From positions 1 through 11,328 of the forward strand of contig JAGLZJ010000017.1 of the NCBI GenBank assembly GCA_023131555.1: a stretch of DNA of 11,328 bases, read 5' to 3'. The notes under the pieces are model-generated. The model had not been told where the DNA came from and searched no databases. It was given only the letters and a program-made list of their open reading frames with translations. A program made the position numbers and the translations under genes. How positions within the stretch are numbered: the stretch's first letter is position 1; each line of letters opens with the position of its first letter. Shown here one piece after another: positions 1 through 5,375 of this stretch. This stretch comes from Candidatus Bathyarchaeota archaeon (lineage in GTDB: Archaea > Thermoproteota > Bathyarchaeia > Bathyarchaeales > SOJC01).

Positions 1-602
1 TCTTCAGCTAATTGGTCTTTTAGTTTCTCGATTCCTAGTGCCTTTTGGTCGTCGATTAACTTCGTAAGCTTCTTCTTTCTTTCACGTATCTCATCGTGCT
101 CTTTCCACATGACTGTGGGCGGTTCAGTGATCCCGTGCTTCTCAAGGAGCGGAAACAACACGTTTTCTTCGCGTAGATAGTGCTTATCGGAGTCACGGAA
201 GGCCTGTGAGATGTGCTGGAGGCGTCTTTGCTCGTGGCTAGTCGAATTGAAGGCTTCGACCTTTTGCATCCTAGGTGTGATAGCGATGAGTTCATCTGCA
301 AGTTGCAGCATTATCTTATGTTCTTCCATTAGAATTGTGATTAGGTGCCCGGAGGGAAGAATGAGTTTTTGCTCCTGCGGTTGCTCTCTGAAGACTGCCA
401 GATGGACGTCGCATAGGCGTTGGATTTCTTCTCTCTGCATTCCATCATCGATGAGCTCTTGCTCAATCTGAGATATCTCCAAGGGGGTTGCATCCTTCAG
501 AACTTCCTTGAATCTCTTCTTCGCGTCTTCTTGAGAAAGACCTACGCGCAGCTGTTCTATCAGCTTTTTAAGGGCTTCTTTCTTTCCAATCATTGTGTTC
601 AT
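1..602 (-). CDS. DUF438 / hemerythrin-domain protein, 3' end outside window (partial)
   Basis: The minus-strand frame stays open from about 602 to the window edge, giving roughly 200 residues. Residues 1-75 look like a DUF438 domain: a helical stretch with 'VLKDATPLEISQIEQELIDD' followed by 'EEIQRLCDVHLAVF'. A hemerythrin HHE-type four-helix domain follows, with likely iron ligands in 'MEEHKIM', 'SHEQRRLQH', 'HYLREENVLFPLLEKHG' and 'MWKEHDEIRE'. Family members usually run 400-500 residues and carry a C-terminal PAS domain, which would lie beyond position 1. Such proteins are thought to sense O2, NO or redox state, or to handle iron; no function is proven here. The start is either ATG 602-600, one nucleotide after the upstream arsR stop and suggesting translational coupling, or ATG 593-591. 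Both are in frame. It is cotranscribed with the ArsR regulator. Confidence 0.85.
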   Translation of the reverse strand, partial: MNTMIGKKEALKKLIEQLRVGLSQEDAKKRFKEVLKDATPLEISQIEQELIDDGMQREEIQRLCDVHLAVFREQPQEQKLILPSGHLITILMEEHKIMLQLADELIAITPRMQKVEAFNSTSHEQRRLQHISQAFRDSDKHYLREENVLFPLLEKHGITEPPTVMWKEHDEIRERKKKLTKLIDDQKALGIEKLKDQLAE

Positions 603-603
603 C

Positions 604-975
604 TCAATGGGTCACGAAGACCTTGCTTGAGGCATCTTTCCTTTTCTGTTCTCTTAACTCGCCTTCGGTTAAGCATCTTCCTCCTGCAGGGCAGTATTTT
701 TCCGAGTGGTAGATAAAAGTCTTGAATAATGGTTCCATCGTCTCTCTATTCAAAGAATATAGCCGTTCTCTCTTCTTTCTCTCTGAGAAGATGAACCTGC
801 ATTTTTCTAGGGGTTTGAGATTATGGGAGACCATGCTTTGCTCTTGGTTTAGGTTATTCGCGATGTCGGTGACATTTTTCGGACCTCCTCGTAGGAGCTC
901 TAGAATCGCAAGACGTGTGGGGTTAGCTAGAGTTGAGAAGAAATCGTAGCAGGTTTCGCTAAGGTTTCTTTTCAT
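604..975 (-). CDS. ArsR-family winged-helix transcriptional repressor
   Basis: A 123-residue protein with the typical ArsR layout. 'LANPTRLAILELL' (about 16-28) opens the winged-helix domain, 'VTDIANNLNQEQSMVSHNLKPLEKC' (about 35-59) is the helix-turn-helix with recognition helix, and 'FIFSERKKRERLYSLNRE' is the wing. The classical ELCVCDL metal site is absent. Cysteines instead lie at C9, C59 and in a C-terminal 'HSEKYCPAGGRC' cluster (H90, C95, C101), which could bind metal or respond to redox state; that is inference. It is divergent from the aldolase gene and directly upstream of the DUF438-hemerythrin gene, which suggests it controls that gene and itself. There is no good Shine-Dalgarno sequence, but an AT-rich box lies about 25 nt upstream of the ATG, consistent with a leaderless archaeal transcript. 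The inducer is unknown. Confidence 0.9.
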   Translation of the reverse strand: MKRNLSETCYDFFSTLANPTRLAILELLRGGPKNVTDIANNLNQEQSMVSHNLKPLEKCRFIFSERKKRERLYSLNRETMEPLFKTFIYHSEKYCPAGGRCLTEGELREQKRKDASSKVFVTH

Positions 976-990
976 AGGGGATCCCAGATG

Positions 991-1008
991 TATGAATAAT
1001 TTTTCATA
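991..1008 (-). promoter_or_regulatory. Inverted repeat over TATA-like box: likely ArsR operator/arsR promoter
   Basis: TATGAA (991-996) and TTCATA (1003-1008) form a perfect 6-bp inverted repeat with a 6-nt spacer. The spacer contains the AT-rich minus-strand box AAAAATTAT (996-1004), centred about 25 nt before the arsR start codon, the expected TATA position for a leaderless archaeal gene. A third TTCATA copy (971-976) overlaps the start codon. A dimeric repressor bound here would block TBP/TFB, so autoregulation is the simplest reading. The site is predicted from symmetry and position only. Confidence 0.5.
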
Positions 1009-1067
1009 TGTAGGGTTACCATTAAGCTTGATATAAGTTTTGTGCGACTCCCAGACTCAGGAGAGGA

Positions 1068-1074
1068 CTATAAG
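1068..1074 (+). promoter_or_regulatory. Candidate TATA box for the aldolase gene
   Basis: CTATAAG at 1068-1074 is preceded by a purine-rich stretch (GGAGAGGA) that could be a BRE. Its centre would place transcription start near 1097, giving a leader of about 14-23 nt before the aldolase start. The leader has no clear Shine-Dalgarno sequence. A second TATA-like word, GATATAAG at 1030-1037, is further away. A tandem CTTACATG duplication (1083-1098) and two TTAAGCTT palindromes (1022-1029, 1078-1085) lie in the same intergenic region and have no known role. Confidence 0.3.
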
Positions 1075-1119
1075 CGGTTAAGCTTACATGCTTACATGTA
1101 ATAAAGTCACGTGAGTGTA

Positions 1120-2043
1120 ATGCTTACCACTAACAATGAAATCATGTCAGCCGCTGCAATGGATGGATACGCTGTCGGGGCTTTCAACATAAGCAACCTT
1201 GAGACCCTGCTGGCTATAGCTGAAGCAGCTGTTGAAGAGAAGTCTCCAGCAATTATCGGAGTGACCCCCAGCGCCATCAGGTATGGGGGATTAAACCATC
1301 TGGCGGAGATTGTGAAGGTTTCAGCCAAATCCATTAGCCAACCTATGTCCCTGCACCTCGACCATGGAAAGGACGTGGAAAACGTGCGTAACTGCATAGA
1401 TGCCGGGTTCACTTCCGTTATGATTGATGCGTCCCACCTTGGATTTGAAGAAAATATCGCGGTCACAAAGGAAGTTGTGAGTTTAGCTCATTCCAGATGT
1501 GTTTCGGTTGAGGCTGAACTTGGGAGGCTAATGGGCATTGAGGAAGAGGTAGTTGAAGAAAAAGAAGCATTTTTAACCGATCCGGATGAGGCAGAAGAAT
1601 TCGTAAGGCGAACAGGCATAGATGCTTTGGCAATAGCAATTGGTACAGCTCATGGACCCTACAAATCAAAGGGTGAACCAAAGCTGGACTTCGCCAGGTT
1701 GAATGCCATCAAAGAGCGAGTGAAGGGTGCCCTTATAGTTTTACATGGAGCGTCCAGTGTTCCTCCTTGGATAATTTCAAAGGCTTCGAAGTATGGGGCA
1801 GAGCTGTCTGGGGCCAAAGGAATCCCTGAGAAGCAGATTAAGAAAGCCATCTCGCTTGGGGTCTCAAAAATCAACATAGACACCGACCTACGATTAGCGT
1901 TTACAGGTGCAGTCCGTGAAACTCTAGCGACCTCGCCAAAAGCATATGACCCAAGAAAATTCCTGATTCATGCAAAAGAAACGATGAAAGAAGTTGTCAA
2001 AGGAAAGATGCAGCTATTCGGAAGCTCGGGTAAGACGCCGTGA
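1120..2043 (+). CDS. fba: Class II (zinc-dependent) fructose-bisphosphate aldolase
   Basis: A 307-residue TIM-barrel enzyme expected to cleave or form fructose 1,6-bisphosphate with glyceraldehyde 3-phosphate and dihydroxyacetone phosphate, in the cytoplasm. Visible landmarks, numbered from the ATG at 1120: 'LHLDHGKD' (catalytic D81, zinc ligand H82), 'SVEAELG' (E131/E133), 'GTAHGPYK' (H178), 'VLHGASSVP' (H209), 'INIDTDLR' (phosphate-binding N252, D254), and the C-terminal 'YDPRKFL' and 'FGSSGK'. The extra segment after HGASSVP ('ISKASKYGAELSGAKGIPEK') resembles the longer Thermus/Thermotoga-type enzymes more than the 285-residue Bacillus form. Tagatose-bisphosphate aldolases (GatY/KbaY) are close relatives and cannot be fully excluded. 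An in-frame GTG at 1111 would add three residues; ATG was preferred because family members begin close to 'ML.T'. It is separated from the downstream operon by 88 nt and a likely promoter. Confidence 0.9.
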   Translation: MLTTNNEIMSAAAMDGYAVGAFNISNLETLLAIAEAAVEEKSPAIIGVTPSAIRYGGLNHLAEIVKVSAKSISQPMSLHLDHGKDVENVRNCIDAGFTSVMIDASHLGFEENIAVTKEVVSLAHSRCVSVEAELGRLMGIEEEVVEEKEAFLTDPDEAEEFVRRTGIDALAIAIGTAHGPYKSKGEPKLDFARLNAIKERVKGALIVLHGASSVPPWIISKASKYGAELSGAKGIPEKQIKKAISLGVSKINIDTDLRLAFTGAVRETLATSPKAYDPRKFLIHAKETMKEVVKGKMQLFGSSGKTP

Positions 2044-2104
2044 ATCAAGCTTTGCTATACTAACACGCGTGCGAAAGTGAACTGCAGGCAGATAGGGATG
2101 TTCA

Positions 2105-2110
2105 TTTATA
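2105..2110 (+). promoter_or_regulatory. TATA-like box for the corrinoid/MttB operon
   Basis: TTTATA at 2105-2110 is centred about 25 nt upstream of the ATG at 2132, the spacing expected for a leaderless archaeal transcript. No Shine-Dalgarno sequence precedes that ATG. This supports 2132 over the in-frame ATG at 2150 as the start, and transcription of the operon independently of the aldolase gene. Confidence 0.45.
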
Positions 2111-2131
2111 GAGCAGATTGACACTAACCCA

Positions 2132-2812
2132 ATGCATCGAGTTGATTTCATGGGGAATGACTTCATACAAAGTTTGACAGAGGCAGTCGTCAACTACGAG
2201 GTTGAGGACGCGGTTTCCGCAGCAAAGAGAGCTCTCGAAGCAGGGGTGGATCCGGTTGCAGCCATTGAGGAAGGACTTGCGAAAGGCGTGAGAATCGTCG
2301 GGGACAAGTTTGGAGCAGAAGAAATCTTTCTGCCGGAACTGATGGTAGCGGTAGAAGCAATGAAGCAAGCCATGACTATCTTGAAACCAGCGATCAACAA
2401 GAGTTCGCGAGTTGAGAAGTCCTTAGGACGAGTCATGATCGGGACAATTGAAGGAGACATCCACGATATTGGTAAGAGCATGGTAGGCGCCATGCTTACT
2501 GTTGCTGGTTTCGAAGTTGTCGATCTAGGCACTGATGTTTCTGTTGAGAGATTCATTGCGAAAGTGAAGGAAGTTGAGCCAGATATAGTGGGCATGTCTG
2601 CTTTAATGACTACAACGATGCTGAGAATGAAAGACGTGATTGAAGGATTAAGGAAAGAAGGATTGCGGGAGAAAGTCAAGGTTGTGATTGGAGGAGTGCC
2701 AACATCTTCAGAATGGGCAAAAGAGATAGGTGCTGACGGACACGGATGGAACGCTATGGAAGCCGTGAAAGTTGCGAAGAGACTTCTTCATCAACCTGAG
2801 GAACGAAGCTAG
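2132..2812 (+). CDS. Corrinoid protein of a methyltransferase system (MtbC/MttC/MtgC type)
   Basis: A 226-residue methyl carrier that shuttles a methyl group on cobalamin between two methyltransferases. Residues about 10-95 form the helical cap (B12-binding 2 domain, with 'IVGDKFGAEEIFLPELMVAVEAM'). Residues about 98-222 form the Rossmann-like cobalamin domain. 'GDIHDIGKS' holds the DxHxxG signature, with H111 the predicted lower cobalt ligand; 'SALM' (about 156-159) and 'IGG' (about 186-188) complete the pattern. Length matches the family. The C-terminal 'ADGHGWNAMEAV' differs from the more usual 'GADAYAxDA' type seen in the second corrinoid protein of this window. It is first in an operon with the MttB-like gene 11 nt downstream, so it is most likely that protein's partner. 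Ends in TAG. An alternative in-frame ATG lies at 2150. Confidence 0.92.
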   Translation: MHRVDFMGNDFIQSLTEAVVNYEVEDAVSAAKRALEAGVDPVAAIEEGLAKGVRIVGDKFGAEEIFLPELMVAVEAMKQAMTILKPAINKSSRVEKSLGRVMIGTIEGDIHDIGKSMVGAMLTVAGFEVVDLGTDVSVERFIAKVKEVEPDIVGMSALMTTTMLRMKDVIEGLRKEGLREKVKVVIGGVPTSSEWAKEIGADGHGWNAMEAVKVAKRLLHQPEERS

Positions 2813-2823
2813 GAGACCTGTGA

Positions 2824-4287
2824 ATGCCAAGGTTTTCGCATTCGAAGCGCCCTAGACTGCGCCTTCTTTCTGAAGAAGACATTGAGAAGATCCATGTGGG
2901 TTCCATGAAGCTACTGGAAGAGATCGGCGTACAGATGCATAACGACAGAGCACTGAAGCTACTAAATGATAAAGGCGCCGAAGTGGACTTCAAAACAAGA
3001 ACCGTACGTGTTCCACAGCATCTGGTCAAGGAGTGCCTTCTGAAGGCGCCTTCAACAATCAGACTTTACAGTCGTGATGGAAAACATGATCGACTTCTAG
3101 AAAGAGAAAGAGTAACGTATAATCCTGGTTCATCTGCGCTATTCTTCCTCGACTCTGAGACAGGAGAGCTTAGACGTCCGCTGTCTAGGGACCTTGCAAG
3201 ACTCGTCAGACTGACTGATGCCTTGGAATATATCCAAGCTCAAAGCACATCGCTCGTTGTCTCAGACGTTCCTGAGGAGGTCGCGGACAGATATCGCCTG
3301 TTCATTGTCTTGAAGAATTCTCCTAAGGCCGTAATCACGGGGGCATTCAGCATTGACGGACTCCATGATATGAAGAAAATGCTGGAAATCGTAGCCGGAG
3401 GTGAAAAGGAGCTTGCTCGAAAACCGATGGCGATTTTCGACACGTGCCCCTCAGCCCCGCTGAAATGGAGTGAAATCAACTCCCAGAACCTGATTGACTG
3501 CGCGAAGTCCCGCATCCCTGCAGAGATTATTCCTATGCCCCAACTGGGAGCTACGGGACCGGTTACTTTAGCAGGGTCACTCGTTCAGCACAACGCAGAG
3601 TTCCTCAGTGGCTTGGTTTTAGCCCAATTAGTGAATCCGGGAACCCCAGTGATATACGGCGGGTCACCGACAACGTTTGATATGAGGCATGGTACAGCCC
3701 GCCTTGGGGCTATAGAGACAATGATGCTCGGATGCTCCTACTCGCAGGTCGGCAAGTATTACGGCCTGCCAACTCACATGTACCTAGGACTAAGCGACGC
3801 AAAGATCGTAGACACACAATGTGGGCTCGAATCTGGAATCGCAATAGTGCTGGGCGCTCTCGCAGGCATCAACGTTATCTCTGGACCAGGAATGTTGAAC
3901 TTCGAGAACTGTCAGAGCTTGGAGAAGCTTGTAATCGACAACACGACCTGTGGAATGGCGCTGAGATTGATTGATGGCGTAAGAGTTGACGATGAGACCC
4001 TTGCTATCGACCTGATGAGAAAAGTTGGCCCCGGCGGAGTATACCTATCGGAGAAGCATACCTTAGAATGGTTCAGAAAGGAGCAATTCATGCCTTCCGC
4101 TCTGATTGACCGCAAAGAGTGGAGAACATGGAAGAATGAAGGCTCAAAGAGCACCCTGCAAAGAGCCAAAGAACATGTCGCCAAGATACTGAAAGAGCAC
4201 CAACCCGAACCCCTCCCAGACGATATAAGAAGAGACCTAGATGCAGCCGCTGAAAGCATCCTGAAATCCCATAAGATATCAGCATAA
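2824..4287 (+). CDS. Trimethylamine methyltransferase family protein (MttB-like, non-pyrrolysine)
   Basis: A 487-residue protein of the MttB/COG5598 family, close to the usual length of about 480-500. It is expected to transfer a methyl group from a quaternary or tertiary amine to the Co(I) corrinoid protein encoded just upstream. Recognisable parts include the N-terminal 'LRLLSEEDIEKIH' and 'LLEEIGVQMHND', the central 'LGATGPVTLAGSLVQHNAE' and 'IYGGSPTTFDMRHG', and 'GLSDAKIVDTQCGLESG' (around residues 322-338). True MttB needs pyrrolysine from an in-frame UAG. This frame has none and ends in TAA, so it belongs with non-Pyl members such as MtgB (glycine betaine), MtpB (proline betaine) and MtcB (carnitine). 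Which substrate it uses cannot be told. An AGGAG Shine-Dalgarno (2811-2815, overlapping the corrinoid stop) lies 8 nt before the ATG and fixes the start. The C-terminus has a long charged helical tail. Confidence 0.9.
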   Translation: MPRFSHSKRPRLRLLSEEDIEKIHVGSMKLLEEIGVQMHNDRALKLLNDKGAEVDFKTRTVRVPQHLVKECLLKAPSTIRLYSRDGKHDRLLERERVTYNPGSSALFFLDSETGELRRPLSRDLARLVRLTDALEYIQAQSTSLVVSDVPEEVADRYRLFIVLKNSPKAVITGAFSIDGLHDMKKMLEIVAGGEKELARKPMAIFDTCPSAPLKWSEINSQNLIDCAKSRIPAEIIPMPQLGATGPVTLAGSLVQHNAEFLSGLVLAQLVNPGTPVIYGGSPTTFDMRHGTARLGAIETMMLGCSYSQVGKYYGLPTHMYLGLSDAKIVDTQCGLESGIAIVLGALAGINVISGPGMLNFENCQSLEKLVIDNTTCGMALRLIDGVRVDDETLAIDLMRKVGPGGVYLSEKHTLEWFRKEQFMPSALIDRKEWRTWKNEGSKSTLQRAKEHVAKILKEHQPEPLPDDIRRDLDAAAESILKSHKISA

Positions 4288-4289
4288 CG

Positions 4290-5354
4290 GTGGGGGAACT
4301 GAACTCCTACGAGAGAATAATGGACATTCTGAGAGGGAAGAAGAAGCAGATTGATAGGCTGCCAGCTTTCAATTCGGTGGGAACATACACAGCAGACTGT
4401 ATGAAAGCTTTTGACGCCTATTGGCCTGAGGCTCACAGAAACCCTGTAAAAATGGCTAAACTCGGTGCGGCTCTCCATAGACTTGCTGGTCTGGAGTCAG
4501 TGGTGGTTCCCTTTGGGTTAACTGTGGAGGCGGAAGTCTTCGGGGCACCCGTGAATTTCTTCGAAGACAGCGTCAAATGGCCCTCCGTAAAAAAATTCAT
4601 CGCCAAAGAAGCCTCTGATCTGAAAGTCCCGTCCAGGGTAGATGATGTAAGGCAATTGGGAAGAGTGCCAGTTGTGTGCGAGGCGATCAGAATCTTGAAG
4701 AGAGAGTTTGAAGCCGAAGTTCCCGTCATCGCTTACTTGTGCTGTCCCTTTGAAAGCATCGGAAGCTTCTTGGTGGATTCGGCTGATTTCCTGAAGCGAT
4801 GTATCTCGGAACCGGAGGCAATCCATGAATTCATGAGAGTGACGACTCCATACTATGCTGAGATTGCCAATTCATTCAAAGAAGCAGGAGCGGACATCAT
4901 TACCCTCAGAGAAGAAGCCGTCTCGCTGAACAACATTCATCCCAAGCATTTTGATTCATTGGTGAAACCCTACCTAAAGAAGCTTGTAAAGGAAGTGAAA
5001 CCTCCAAGGATCCTTCACTCATGTGGTCAGCTCTGGAGCCCGAATCTGGAGGTCATCTCAAAACTCACCGAATGCGGAGCAGAAGCACTGACAATAGAAG
5101 AGAGCACTCCGATGGAGAAGGCCGCTGAAATCGTTTCCAAAGCAGAGCTAACGCATGCATTAGGTGGCAACATCAGCGCTTACAGCGTGATACATCAAGG
5201 ACCAAAGGAGAAGATTCAGAAGTCGGTTGAACTAGCAATAGCCAAAGGCAGCGACATGCCCATGCCTGGCTGCGACTTCTGGCTGGAAACCCCCACAGAA
5301 CACGTGAGAACTTTTGTAGAAGCCGTTAAAGATCTGAGCGCCGATCTTGGTTAA
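4290..5354 (+). CDS. UroD-fold methylcobamide methyltransferase (MtaA/MtbA type), copy 1
   Basis: A 354-residue protein of the uroporphyrinogen decarboxylase superfamily, in the branch of methylcobamide:thiol methyltransferases rather than heme synthesis. It starts with 'SYERIMDILRGKKKQIDRLP', the usual family opening. The zinc site expected for thiol activation is complete: H243 and C245 in 'ILHSCGQLW' and C328 in 'PGCDFW'. Expected role: move the methyl group from the operon's corrinoid protein to CoM or another acceptor. UroD-fold proteins can also be substrate-side enzymes (MtvB/MtoB), so direction is not certain. The GTG start lies 2 nt after the MttB-like stop codon with no clear Shine-Dalgarno, implying translational coupling. 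Codons 78-108 are nucleotide-identical to the paralogue at 9042-10076, although the proteins are only about half identical over the first 77 residues. Confidence 0.88.
   Translation: MGELNSYERIMDILRGKKKQIDRLPAFNSVGTYTADCMKAFDAYWPEAHRNPVKMAKLGAALHRLAGLESVVVPFGLTVEAEVFGAPVNFFEDSVKWPSVKKFIAKEASDLKVPSRVDDVRQLGRVPVVCEAIRILKREFEAEVPVIAYLCCPFESIGSFLVDSADFLKRCISEPEAIHEFMRVTTPYYAEIANSFKEAGADIITLREEAVSLNNIHPKHFDSLVKPYLKKLVKEVKPPRILHSCGQLWSPNLEVISKLTECGAEALTIEESTPMEKAAEIVSKAELTHALGGNISAYSVIHQGPKEKIQKSVELAIAKGSDMPMPGCDFWLETPTEHVRTFVEAVKDLSADLG
4521..4621 (+). repeat. Inverted repeat copy A: shared tract inside UroD-fold gene 1
   Basis: Bases 4521-4611 (91 nt) are identical to the reverse complement of 9755-9845. 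After one mismatch (4612) the match continues to 4621, making 101 nt with one difference. The block encodes 'TVEAEVFGAPVNFFEDS' and 'VKWPSVKKFIAKE' in both genes, at the same residue numbers. Flanks on both sides diverge immediately. Gene conversion is the likely cause. Confidence 0.95.
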
Positions 5355-5375
5355 CCGTTCAACATACAAGTCCTA

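Noticed and set aside
1083..1098. Tandem CTTACATG duplication as a regulatory repeat for the aldolase gene
   Set aside because: Two units only and no matching site elsewhere in the window; mentioned with the promoter but not called as a separate element.
2194..2679. Minus-strand open frame (161 codons) opposite corrinoid gene 1
   Set aside because: Composition mirrors the antisense of a conserved cobalamin-binding gene; no independent support.
2810..2823. Read-through of the TAG stop of corrinoid gene 1
   Set aside because: The protein is already full length, and the Shine-Dalgarno of the next gene overlaps the TAG; an ordinary stop fits better.
2824..4287. Pyrrolysine (in-frame UAG) in the MttB-like gene
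   Set aside because: The frame is continuous without an internal TAG and ends in TAA, so no pyrrolysine is encoded.
3912..4478. Minus-strand open frame (188 codons) opposite the MttB-like gene and UroD-fold gene 1
   Set aside because: Overlaps two convincing genes on the other strand, has no recognisable domain and no start signal.
5355..5375. Bidirectional terminator between the convergent operons
   Set aside because: Only 21 nt, no T-run and only a very weak possible pairing (CCGT...ACGG); not supported.
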